A stretch of DNA of 64,000 bases from Bifidobacterium goeldii (GCF_003951095.1 NZ_QXGL01000002.1:1-64000); one strand, 5' to 3'; counted from the first letter of the stretch, positions 1 to 7,353 are shown. Translations and numbers: made by a program. Notes: generated by a model not told the origin, from the sequence alone.

Positions 1-84
1 TGCCATAACCCAACGCTGCAAAAGTTGAGCACCACCAGCGCATGTTTCACATAGGCGTGGTCATTTTTCAACGCACTTGCAATA

Positions 85-352
85 GAATCGCGCTATCGCG
101 CGATGCAGTGTTGTTGGCGGCACTTGCATGCCGCCTGACGCTCCCCCAGTCCGCCTACGGCGGCCAGCCCCCTCAGCCGAGGGGGCTAGAGCTACCGCAC
201 CTTTGATAATGCAGTGCATTGATTTACAGCATAACTAAACATGCTGGCGGAGCCTCGGCCCCCTCAGCTGAGGGGGCTGCGCAGCTGACTGGGGGAGTGT
301 CGACGGCGCAAGTGCCGCCAAAACAACACAGCATCGCGCGATAGCACGATTC
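85..352. mobile_element. MITE-like element with long terminal inverted repeats, copy 1
   Basis: The left end begins GAATCGCGCTATCGCGCGAT and the right end is its near inverted complement, ending ATCGCGCGATAGCACGATTC. Inside each end the complementarity continues through a GGCGGCACTTGC / GCAAGTGCCGCC block and a GCTCCCCCAGTC / GACTGGGGGAG block. Two G/C-rich palindromes of the form CCCCCTCAGC-GAGGGGG lie in the centre. No transposase is encoded, so this is a non-autonomous element by inference. A second copy of the same layout lies at 11271-11539, and related modules occur at 24511-24839, 39907-40267 and 45150-45500. Nothing recognisable was seen in bases 1-84. Confidence 0.65.
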
Positions 353-373
353 CGCCCATTTCAAATACAGAAA

Positions 374-414
374 TTGCATATTTACAAGAATACGATATAC
401 TTGCAAATATGCAA
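374..414 (+). promoter_or_regulatory. Promoter and probable autoregulatory operator of the XRE gene
   Basis: A 15-bp inverted repeat, TTGCATATTTACAAG (374-388) and CTTGCAAATATGCAA (400-414), has one mismatch and an 11-bp spacer, and it runs over the ATG at 409. The same stretch holds a promoter: TTGCAT (374-379), 16 bp, then TATACT (396-401). Transcription should start about 7 bp after TATACT, at or next to the ATG, so the mRNA would be leaderless. There is no Shine-Dalgarno sequence. Self-repression by the XRE protein is inferred from this layout. Confidence 0.7.
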
Positions 415-975
415 TCATCGGAGATTCTTCGTCAGTTACAAAACGCAACCGGACTCAATGCAAGCGATCTTGCCAAGGCAACCGGCCTGAGCGAATCGCT
501 TATCTCACGAGCCATCAACGGTCGAAACGACCCATCCTTCAACAAGATCGCCGCCGCCGCAGAACGACTCGGCTACACGCTCACCCTCACACCGCTCGAG
601 CAGGCCACTTTGAGCATCACGGGGCTTCGCATGGATGATCTCATCGAAACCATCAATCGCAATGCTGAAACAACAGACCAATCATGGTCAGCCATTTCAG
701 CAAGCCTACGCGAACTCCTAGAATCCCCAGACGATCATCCCACCGATTTCAATACCGTAATCAAACGCATGCCAAACGAACAATGGCGCGCCTTCATGGG
801 CGGCCTCTACCAACACCAACACTGGCCAATAGACACCACCATCCGCCCTCAAGATCTACGACTCCCCCACCAGTGGACACCACTACGCAAGATATACCAT
901 TCCACAACCGACCCCGACCCCGACTTCCTCGCATACAACGTCTATCTACCCAAAGGCGAACTCCAATGGACATGA
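409..975 (+). CDS. XRE-family helix-turn-helix regulator (antitoxin-like)
   Basis: The 188-residue protein begins with a compact HTH domain at about residues 4-62. The recognition region contains LSESLISRAINGRNDPS, typical of Cro/C1-type (XRE) repressors. Residues 70-188 match no domain I recognise. The start at 409 is favoured because a -10 box lies 7 bp upstream and an inverted repeat straddles the start codon, the usual layout for a self-repressing antitoxin. The stop overlaps by ATGA with a second reading frame that ends after 19 codons (972-1031). The gene may therefore have lost a translationally coupled partner. HTH function is well supported; the antitoxin role is inference. Confidence 0.8.
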   Translation: MQSSEILRQLQNATGLNASDLAKATGLSESLISRAINGRNDPSFNKIAAAAERLGYTLTLTPLEQATLSITGLRMDDLIETINRNAETTDQSWSAISASLRELLESPDDHPTDFNTVIKRMPNEQWRAFMGGLYQHQHWPIDTTIRPQDLRLPHQWTPLRKIYHSTTDPDPDFLAYNVYLPKGELQWT

Positions 976-1031
976 ATCACCAAGAGCTCATAACTCTGAC
1001 ACTCTTATCAAGAGATCGAATTCGTGATTAG
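972..1031 (+). pseudogene. Possible remnant of a gene translationally coupled to the XRE gene
   Basis: An ATG overlaps the XRE stop codon as ATGA and opens 19 codons (MNHQELITLTLLSRDRIRD) before TAG. ATGA overlaps are typical of two-gene toxin-antitoxin operons. The frame is too short to identify. It could be the N-terminus of a lost toxin or a chance ORF. Confidence 0.25.
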
Positions 1032-1139
1032 TCCATTCCAATAGTTGAGGCGTGACCCAATCTATACGACGCAACGTACCTCTGCTCAATAAGCGAGATG
1101 TCACCCAATTCATTCGAAAATCAGGACTTCATTTACTCC

Positions 1140-1360
1140 GTGCGCACATCCGGTTCATTAGCACCATCCAAATCGTGTGCATAATCGGCCCATCACTCTC
1201 ATAGTGTGCATATCCAGTTCACCGTCAACGGATGATCGCGTGCATATCCGGTTCATTATCTCTGCAGTGTGCATATCCGGTTCACCACCAACCCTAAGGG
1301 GGTGTCTAAATGAACCGGATATGCACACACCAAAAATAAACAGACCAGATATGCACACAA
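1140..1360 (+). repeat. TGCATATCCGG array, locus A
   Basis: Five direct copies of a unit like GTGTGCATATCCGGTTCA lie near 1140, 1175, 1204, 1239 and 1267; the first two are degenerate. A core containing CCTAAGGGGGTGTCTAAA follows. Two inverted copies come next, TGAACCGGATATGCACAC at 1311-1328 and a variant at 1342-1359. The last direct copy and the first inverted copy are perfect complements, which would give an 18-bp stem with a 26-nt loop. Confidence 0.85.
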
Positions 1361-1597
1361 TCGAGCTGCTCACCCAATCGGACTGCTCACCCAATCGGAC
1401 TGCTCACCCAATCGGACTGCTCACCCAATCGGACTGCTCACTCAATCGGTCCATCACTACCCAATCAGCCCATCACTACCCAATCAACCCGGCCAACCAA
1501 CTCAGCCAGCCAGCCCGACCAGCCCAACCAGCCCAACCAGCCCAACCCAGCCAGCCAACCAACCCAGCTCGACCAGCCAACCAACCCAATCGCCCCA
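1361..1597. repeat. Tandem 17-bp repeat and CCAACCAGC low-complexity tract
   Basis: GGACTGCTCACCCAATC repeats about five times, the last copies diverging to CATCACTACCCAATCA. The tract then turns into C/A-rich triplet-like sequence (CCAGCCCAACCAGCC). It separates arrays A and B and has no supported coding content. Confidence 0.7.
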
Positions 1598-1756
1598 GTT
1601 GTGTACATACCCAGACCACTCAGAACAACCAATCGCGTGCATATCCGGTGCATTACCTCCGTAGTGTGCATATCCGGTTCACCACCAACCCTAAGGGGGT
1701 GTCCAAATAGGCCGGATATGCACACACCAGAAATGAATAGTCCGAATATGCACACG
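1598..1756 (+). repeat. TGCATATCCGG array, locus B
   Basis: Three direct units start near 1598 (degenerate), 1635 and 1664. The conserved CCTAAGGGGGTGTCC core follows, then two inverted units at about 1712-1725 and 1741-1755. The layout is the same as locus A, about 340 bp upstream of the AbiEi-like start. Confidence 0.85.
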
Positions 1757-1991
1757 ATCCGACTACCCACCTAATCGACCCATCACTACCCAATCAGCTC
1801 AATCGGTCCAATCAGCCCAACCGATCACACCAATCACACCAACCAAAATCCAGTCTCCAAACCAATCCGGTCTCGATTTTGTCCATATATATGGAGGTTT
1901 CCCACATAGTGAGTTATCCACATTTATAAAAGATTGTTCAAATGGCGGAATTCCAACGAAAAATAGCCTTCGACCACATTGGCCAAAAATC

Positions 1992-2981
1992 ATGGGGCAA
2001 ATCGAAAAAATCCGCTATGGTCATCGCATGAAAACTAATAACACATTCAGAACCCTCTGCGAGACCGCCGAACAACATCGAATCTGCGTATGGGCACGTA
2101 CCGATCCACAACGGCACATGATTCAGCGTCGACGCGCTGCCCAAGAACTCATCCGCGTCTTCAGCAACCTCCACGCGCGGCCCACCCACTGGAATACACT
2201 CCCCCGTCACGAGCAATATCGGCGCATCATCCGCTCACTCGCCGCACAACATCCGAACTGGATCTTCTGCGGCATGACCGCCGCCGCACTCTACGGTGTT
2301 AACACGTCGCAACGCTACATGGACACAGCGCTTATCGCCACCTCGCGCAGCTCACACGTACGCGATTACAGCAACATACGTCATCTCTACTTGCGTGACC
2401 ATACCTACGTCATAGTGGACGGCGTGCGCGTCACCCCGCTCGACCGAACCATATTCGATTGCGTCCGCCATTTATCCTTACCTGATGGACTAGCCGTACT
2501 CGAAGCCACACTACGAGAACAACTTTGCACCAAAACCGACCTCATGGAATCGTTCACTACTTTGCCTGGAAAAAAGCGCACAGCCGCATTGCGTGCACTC
2601 ACCCACGCGACAGGGCGAACCGAAAACGGTGGCGAAGCATTCGCATATGGGGTGATGGTTGAAGCAGGTTACACACCACCAGACCTGCAGGTAGAAATAC
2701 CTCACCCGGATAATCCCATGCGCGTGGACCGAGTTGACTTTGCATGGCGGACCAATGACGGTCGGCTGATCGTGGCCGAGCTCGATGGACGAGTGAAATA
2801 CAAGGATTCCGCAATGTACGTTAACGGTAATCTCCCCGATACGGTGATTGCCGAGAAGGAGCGGGAGGAGCGCATTCAGCTTACTGCGGATACCCTATTT
2901 CGATTCTCGTTCGTTGAAGCACTGCAGCGCGAACCACTAATCCGCAAAATGAATCGGTACGGTGTGCCAAGAGATGGCTAA
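1992..2981 (+). CDS. AbiEi-like protein with DUF559/Vsr-like C-terminal domain
   Basis: The 329-residue protein has two parts. Residues 70-170 (YRRIIRSLAAQHPNWIFCGM through VTPLDRTIFDCV) resemble the AbiEi-type antitoxin region found in type IV toxin-antitoxin systems and many actinobacterial stand-alone proteins. Residues 210-329 contain RVDRVDFAW followed by AELDGRVKY, a pattern like the D...ExDGxxKY signature of DUF559/Vsr-type PD-(D/E)XK folds. No AbiEii nucleotidyltransferase gene follows, so it is a solo gene here. No clear Shine-Dalgarno sequence precedes 1992; an in-frame ATG at 2028 is an alternative. Family placement is by motif; the biochemical role (DNA binding, cleavage or neither) is unknown. 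Confidence 0.65.
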   Translation: MGQIEKIRYGHRMKTNNTFRTLCETAEQHRICVWARTDPQRHMIQRRRAAQELIRVFSNLHARPTHWNTLPRHEQYRRIIRSLAAQHPNWIFCGMTAAALYGVNTSQRYMDTALIATSRSSHVRDYSNIRHLYLRDHTYVIVDGVRVTPLDRTIFDCVRHLSLPDGLAVLEATLREQLCTKTDLMESFTTLPGKKRTAALRALTHATGRTENGGEAFAYGVMVEAGYTPPDLQVEIPHPDNPMRVDRVDFAWRTNDGRLIVAELDGRVKYKDSAMYVNGNLPDTVIAEKEREERIQLTADTLFRFSFVEALQREPLIRKMNRYGVPRDG

Positions 2982-3167
2982 TTGGGGACTGACACCAGGG
3001 GAATACAAGGAACCATGGGACAAGTGGGGGGACTATGGGGGAACAAACGAAGGCTAGAAAGACCAACGAGACTATGGGAAACAAAACGGGGACCATAGGG
3101 AGCAACGGAACTATGGAGGTCAACAAGACTATGAGAGCAAACGGGATTTAGCTCGCTTCGATTGTTT
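2982..3167 (+). repeat. Degenerate ~20-bp direct repeats (GACTATGGGAAACAAACGG-like)
   Basis: After the stop of the AbiEi-like gene, a G/A-rich stretch repeats units such as GGACTATGGGGGAACAAACG, GACTATGGGAAACAAAACGG and GGACCATAGGGAGCAACGG. At least five units have drifting sequence and similar spacing. It is non-coding as far as can be seen and ends just before array C. Confidence 0.6.
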
Positions 3168-3416
3168 GTGTGCATATCCGGACCATCAGCCCAGTTGTGT
3201 GCATATCCGGACTATTCAGAACAGCCACTCGCGTGCATATCTGGACTATTCAGAACAGTTGTGTGCATATCCGGACTATTCAGAACAGCCAATCGCGTGC
3301 ATATCTGGACCATTATCTCCGTAGTGTGCATATCCGGTTCACCACCAACCCTAAGGGGGTATCCAAATAGGCCGGATATGCACACACCATAAATGAATGG
3401 TCCAGATATGCACACA
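3168..3416 (+). repeat. TGCATATCCGG array, locus C
   Basis: Six direct units start at 3168, 3197, 3231, 3261, 3295 and 3324, spaced 29-34 bp. Many are followed by CATTCAGAACAG-type linkers. The core CCTAAGGGGGTATCC follows, then inverted units at 3372-3385 and 3401-3415. The array ends 36 bp before the toxin start, so it is the immediate upstream region of that operon. Confidence 0.85.
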
Positions 3417-3451
3417 ATCGAAAACAACTAGGAACAGGAAGGGGAAACGCG

Positions 3452-3826
3452 ATGAAACTCAACAAATTTGGAATCAATCATCGGTTGACTAATCGTATCC
3501 CACAAGATACACTAAAGCGTATGGAAATCAGGCAATCCACTGAATTCCGACGATGGCTCCATCATCTCAAAGACACGCGAGCTAAAGCTGCTATCGAAGC
3601 ACGCCTGGACGCCTGCGCAATCCACGGCCGACCGATTGGAGATATCAAATCAGTAGGTGGCTCCATTAGTGAAATGCGATTTCACACCGGAGCAGGGTAC
3701 CGGGTCTATTACACCATACAAGGCAACGTACTCATACTCCTGCTCATTGGCGGTGACAAAAGCACCCAACAAGCTGATATCGAACAGGCCCGAAAAATTT
3801 TCAACGAATACAAGGAGCAGCAATGA
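3452..3826 (+). CDS. RelE/HigB-type toxin (addiction-module killer protein)
   Basis: The C-terminal 101 residues match the 'putative addiction module killer protein' family. They contain MEIRQSTEFRRWLHHL, GSISEMRFHTGAGYRVYY and LLLIGGDKSTQQADI, which recall the RelE/ParE fold of small mRNA-cleaving or gyrase-targeting toxins. The gene precedes and overlaps its antidote by 4 bp (ATGA), the toxin-first order of HigBA-like modules. The start at 3452 has a good upstream AGGAAGGGG; the family-typical Met is residue 24 (position 3521) but lacks a ribosome-binding site. The 23-residue extension is therefore either real or marks a start to be tested. An array of inverted repeats lies directly upstream. 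Confidence 0.88.
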   Translation: MKLNKFGINHRLTNRIPQDTLKRMEIRQSTEFRRWLHHLKDTRAKAAIEARLDACAIHGRPIGDIKSVGGSISEMRFHTGAGYRVYYTIQGNVLILLLIGGDKSTQQADIEQARKIFNEYKEQQ

Positions 3827-4107
3827 GTCAAGAATTCACCACCTATGACACCAGCGAATATCTGGAAACCGAGCAGGATATGATCGCCTATCTCGATGCT
3901 GCGGCGGAATATAACGACCCCGTTCTTCTGCAAGTCGCCTTAGGCAATGTCGCCAAGGCGAGGGGAATGAGCCAGATTGCTAAGGAAACAGGTTTGGGGC
4001 GAGAAAGCCTATATAAGAGCCTTAGCCGTGATGGCAATCCGAGTTATGCCACTATTCTCAAAGTTCTCAAAGCCCTCGGTGCGCGCATCAGCATCCAAGC
4101 CGCCTGA
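3823..4107 (+). CDS. Addiction-module antidote protein (HTH antitoxin)
   Basis: This 94-residue protein begins SQEFTTYDTSEYLETEQDM and contains ARGMSQIAKETGLGRESLYKSLS, the hallmark of the 'putative addiction module antidote protein' family. The HTH lies at about residues 45-85. It overlaps the toxin gene by 4 bp, so the two are translationally coupled. It should neutralise the toxin and repress the operon. Array D begins 23 bp after its stop. Confidence in the pairing is high; activity in this strain is not shown by sequence. Confidence 0.92.
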   Translation: MSQEFTTYDTSEYLETEQDMIAYLDAAAEYNDPVLLQVALGNVAKARGMSQIAKETGLGRESLYKSLSRDGNPSYATILKVLKALGARISIQAA

Positions 4108-4130
4108 TCGTATGGGTCATTATCTCAATT

Positions 4131-4315
4131 GTGTGCATATCTGGACCATCACTCTCATAGTGTGCATTTCCGGTTCACCAACAACAGCCAATCGTGTGCA
4201 TATCCGGTTCATCATCTCCGTAGTGTGCATATCCGGTTCACCACCAACCCTAAGGGGGTGTCTAAATGGACCGGATATGTACACACCAAAACTAAACGGT
4301 CCGAATATGCACACA
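4131..4315 (+). repeat. TGCATATCCGG array, locus D
   Basis: Four direct units start at 4131, 4160, 4194 and 4223. The CCTAAGGGGGTGTCTAAA core follows, then inverted units at 4271-4284 and 4300-4314. The order matches loci A-C. It lies downstream of the antidote gene and downstream of pepN on the other strand. Confidence 0.85.
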
Positions 4316-4410
4316 ATCGGACTGGTGTATCTAGTCTCATTAGCCAGCTAATCAGTCGAAGACCCAATCAAGCCACTATGGCCCATTCAGCCAATGTTCC
4401 ACCCCCTACA

Positions 4411-4450
4411 TAGCATGATGGCTCCGCGTTGGAGCGGAGCCATCATGCTA
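4411..4450 (-). terminator. Hairpin downstream of pepN
   Basis: TAGCATGATGGCTCCGC and GCGGAGCCATCATGCTA form a perfect 17-bp stem with a 6-nt loop, 64 bp past the pepN stop. There is no T-tract on either strand, so it is terminator-like or an mRNA 3'-end stabiliser rather than a classic intrinsic terminator. Confidence 0.55.
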
Positions 4451-4513
4451 ACAAGGTCAAGCGCGCGCAGGACCAGTACAATCCCGCCGGGCGCGCACCC
4501 TTACAGCGCAACC

Positions 4514-7126
4514 TCACAGCGCAGCGTTGAAATCGCGGACCTTGAGCGTGCGCTGGGAGGATTCGATCTCGCTGCAGATAATGCGCAGCAGCGCGTTATC
4601 CGCATCCTTGTGCTCAGCCAGCCAAGCTTCGCCGAGGCGAACCAGTTCAGCCGGGTCAGCGTACGCCGGGTACAGGCCCTCGAGCAGTGCTTCGGCCATG
4701 TGGAACGTCTTGTTCTTCCACACCCAGTCAACCACGTCGAAGTACTTGGCAGCGTACGGGGCAGCCAGGTCAGCGCGCGGCGTCGCGGCGAAACCGCGAG
4801 CCACAGCCTCGAGCTGCATGTTGGTCAGCTCATCATTGTGCAGAGCCTGATCCCACGCCCACGCCTTAGCCTCAGCATTGCCGCGCACAGCACGAGCGCC
4901 GAGCGCAAACTCACGGTTCTCAGTGGTGTCGCGCTTAGCCAGCTGCGCGTCGATCTCAGCATCACCGTACACGTTCACGGAAGCGAGCGCGTTCATCAGC
5001 GTCCACGTGAAGTTGTTGTCGATCTCCAAGCCTTCCAGCGTCACAGAACCGTCGAGCAGGCCGCGAGCGTTGGCAGCGAACGCTTCGTCGCCCTCCTCGC
5101 CATAACCAAGGTAGGCGGTAATGAGCTGGAACTGCTGGTCAGAGCCAGCCGGAGCGGCAGACGCGAGCTTCCACAGTTCGGCAGCCACATGCTCGATCAC
5201 GGATGCGCGAGCAGCCGGAGCCGTGTAATGCCAAGCTGCGGTGCTCATGCAAGCGAGCGCATAACGGAACGTGGTGGATTCGGTTTCCGTGGCGAGCAGA
5301 CGCAGGGTCACGTCAACGAACTTCTCGGCAGCCAGTTCGCCATCGCGAGTCATATCCCACAGGGCCAGCCAGATGATGGCGCGAGCAAGCGCATCATCGA
5401 AACGCTGCAGGTTGGCGAGCGCAAACTCGAGCGATGCCGCGTCGAAACGCAGCTTCGTGTAGGTCAGATCGTCATCGTTGACCAGAATCAGCGCGGGGCG
5501 AGCCTTGCCAGCAGCTTCGGCAACGACAGTCTCAGCGCCGTCCACGTCGAGTTCGAAACGATCAGTACGCACGATCTTGCCGGTAGCCGGGTCCTCATTG
5601 TAGAAGCCAACAGCCAGACGATGCGCGCGCAGCACCGGGTGCTCGGCCGGGGCGGACTGGCGCAGAGTCAGCTTTTCGATCGTGCCGTCAGCGGCGGTGG
5701 AAACCTCGGTGGTAATAGTGTTGATACCGGACTGTTCGAGCCACTGGGCGCTCCAAGCCTTCAAGTCGCGGCCGGAAGTGATTTCCAGCTCGTGCAGCAG
5801 GTCAGCAAGGGTCGCGTTGGAGTACGCGTGCTTGTTGAGGTACGCGTTGATGCCCTTGAAGAACTTCTCACGGCCCACGTAGAACGCGAGCTGCTTCAAC
5901 ACGGAGGCGCCCTTCGCATAGGTGATGCCGTCGAAGTTCACGTACGTGTCGTTGAGATCGTTGATCGGAGCGACAATCGGGTGCGTGGTCGACAGCTGAT
6001 CCTGGCGCAGTGCCCAGCTCTTCTCGCCGGAGCAGAACGTGGCCCACGCGTCATGCCATTCGGTAGCCTCAGCGGTAGCGAGCGTGGACGTGAACTCGGC
6101 GAAGGACTCGTTGAGCCACAGGTCGTTCCACCACTTCATGGTCACGTAGTCACCGAACCACATGTGAGCGAGCTCGTGCAAGACGGTGACCACGCGGCGC
6201 TCGGCCAGTGCGTCGGTGACCTTCGATTCGAACACGTACTGGTCGCGGATGGTGACCATGCCAATGTTTTCCATGGCGCCCGCGTTGTATTCCGGCACGT
6301 AAATCTGATCGTACTTAGCGTACGGGTAGGGCACGCCCCACGTCTTAGCGTAGAACGCGAAGCCCTTCTTCGTAATGTCGAACAGGTAGTCCACGTCCTT
6401 CGCGAATGCTTCAGCCAGCGCCTGACGGCAGTACTGAGCCATTTGAATAGTGCGACCATCCTCGTTCAGGTACTCGGTGTGCCATTCGGCGTACGGGCCG
6501 GCGCAGATCGCAGTCAGGTAGGAGCTCATGACCGGCGTGGTTTCGAACACCCAGCGCTTGGCAGTTTCCGGAGCATGATCGCCCAGCACACCCTCAGCGG
6601 TAGTAACGTTCTCAACTTCGGTAACGTTTGCAACCGGCATGTTCGAAGTCACAATCCACGACTGTGCAGCGAGCACGGAGAAGTCGAACGTAGCCTTGAG
6701 ATCAGGCTGATCGAACACGGCGTACACGCGGCGCGCATCCGGCACTTCGAACTGAGAGTACAGGTAGATGTTGCCGTCAGACGGGTCAACAGAACGGTGC
6801 AGGCCCTCACCCGTGTTGGAGTACACGCAGTCAGCCTTCACGGTAACCTCGTTATGCTCCTTCAAACCGGTCAGCTGAATACGATTGTCAACAAACACGG
6901 AAGACGGGTCGAGGGATTCGCCGTTCAATGTGATCTCGGAAACGTTGTCCGCGATCAAGTCAAGGAACGTGCTCGCACCAGCCTGAGCGCCGAACGTAAT
7001 CGTCGTCGTGGACGTAAACGTGCGCGCGCTGACAGTCAAGTCAAGTGCGACCGCGTAGTGAATCGGCGCGAGGACAATGGCTTTACGCTCCTCGGCTTCA
7101 ACACGAGTGAGGTTGGATCCTGGCAT
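4514..7126 (-). CDS. pepN: Aminopeptidase N (M1 family zinc metallopeptidase)
   Basis: The 870-residue protein removes N-terminal amino acids from peptides in the cytoplasm. The exopeptidase motif GAMEN lies at 283-287 and the zinc site HELAH at 317-321, followed by WLNESFAEF, whose Glu is the third zinc ligand. The N-terminal saddle domain and long helical C-terminal domain are present, and the length is usual for the actinobacterial form. AAGGAGAG sits 7 bp upstream of the ATG at 7126. It is the last gene of a same-strand run dapB-dapA-rnj-pepN but is separated from rnj by 227 bp with strong hairpins, so it probably has its own promoter. The long frame on the opposite strand is an antisense shadow. 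Confidence 0.96.
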   Translation of the reverse strand: MPGSNLTRVEAEERKAIVLAPIHYAVALDLTVSARTFTSTTTITFGAQAGASTFLDLIADNVSEITLNGESLDPSSVFVDNRIQLTGLKEHNEVTVKADCVYSNTGEGLHRSVDPSDGNIYLYSQFEVPDARRVYAVFDQPDLKATFDFSVLAAQSWIVTSNMPVANVTEVENVTTAEGVLGDHAPETAKRWVFETTPVMSSYLTAICAGPYAEWHTEYLNEDGRTIQMAQYCRQALAEAFAKDVDYLFDITKKGFAFYAKTWGVPYPYAKYDQIYVPEYNAGAMENIGMVTIRDQYVFESKVTDALAERRVVTVLHELAHMWFGDYVTMKWWNDLWLNESFAEFTSTLATAEATEWHDAWATFCSGEKSWALRQDQLSTTHPIVAPINDLNDTYVNFDGITYAKGASVLKQLAFYVGREKFFKGINAYLNKHAYSNATLADLLHELEITSGRDLKAWSAQWLEQSGINTITTEVSTAADGTIEKLTLRQSAPAEHPVLRAHRLAVGFYNEDPATGKIVRTDRFELDVDGAETVVAEAAGKARPALILVNDDDLTYTKLRFDAASLEFALANLQRFDDALARAIIWLALWDMTRDGELAAEKFVDVTLRLLATETESTTFRYALACMSTAAWHYTAPAARASVIEHVAAELWKLASAAPAGSDQQFQLITAYLGYGEEGDEAFAANARGLLDGSVTLEGLEIDNNFTWTLMNALASVNVYGDAEIDAQLAKRDTTENREFALGARAVRGNAEAKAWAWDQALHNDELTNMQLEAVARGFAATPRADLAAPYAAKYFDVVDWVWKNKTFHMAEALLEGLYPAYADPAELVRLGEAWLAEHKDADNALLRIICSEIESSQRTLKVRDFNAAL

Positions 7127-7200
7127 GTGTTCTCTCCTTGTGGGATTTTTTTGGATTCTTTGGGGCTCTCTTGGGTTTAGAAAGTCGCTGCGCGAAACAC

Positions 7201-7281
7201 GACTGAGGGGTAGTCAGGGACTAAGGCTCTGACTACCCCTCAGTCAGCCTGCGGCTGACAGCTCCCCTGACAAGGGGAGCT
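7201..7281. terminator. Two hairpins between rnj and pepN
   Basis: GACTGAGGGGTAGTCAG (7201-7217) pairs perfectly with CTGACTACCCCTCAGTC (7229-7245). A second hairpin, AGCTCCCCTGACAAGGGGAGCT, follows at about 7260-7281. They lie downstream of rnj on the minus strand and probably separate rnj from pepN transcription. The GACTGAGGGG/CCCCTCAGTC sequence resembles the core of the MITE-like modules elsewhere in the window. Confidence 0.5.
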
Positions 7282-7353
7282 GGGTTAAGGTGGCTGTTAA
7301 TAAACACCTGCGAACCAGCTTCCCCTGCGTCAGTGGAACCGCGATTACAGCGC

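Larger units (their letters stand above)
1032..1991. other. 960-bp repeat-filled gap between the XRE and AbiEi-like genes
   Basis: The gap holds two copies of the TGCATATCCGG array (1140-1360 and 1598-1756). Between them is a tandem 17-mer (GGACTGCTCACCCAATC) that degenerates into CCAACCAGC-type low-complexity sequence (1361-1597). A further CAATCAG-rich tail covers about 1757-1860. The perfect palindrome TCCATATATATGGA lies at 1882-1895 and a single perfect DnaA-box 9-mer, TTATCCACA, at 1914-1922. The short ORFs here are by-products of the repeats. Confidence 0.6.
4108..4513. other. Convergent gap between the antidote gene and pepN
   Basis: This 406-bp gap contains array D (4131-4315), a C/A-rich tail of CCAATCA type (about 4316-4400), and a perfect 17-bp hairpin at 4411-4450. 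No gene was seen. Confidence 0.6.

Noticed and set aside
224-448. Minus-strand 74-codon ORF
   Set aside because: It spans the MITE-like element end and the XRE operator/promoter, with no homology-like features.
3162-3392. Short ORFs with repeated CISG, AYPD and DMHT motifs in arrays A-F
   Set aside because: The peptide repeats simply translate the TGCATATCCGG units. Frames occur on both strands and all phases, lack ribosome-binding sites and break with unit spacing.
4394-7180. Long plus-strand ORF opposite pepN
   Set aside because: Antisense shadow of a well-supported M1 peptidase gene; its translation has no domain and is due to codon bias.
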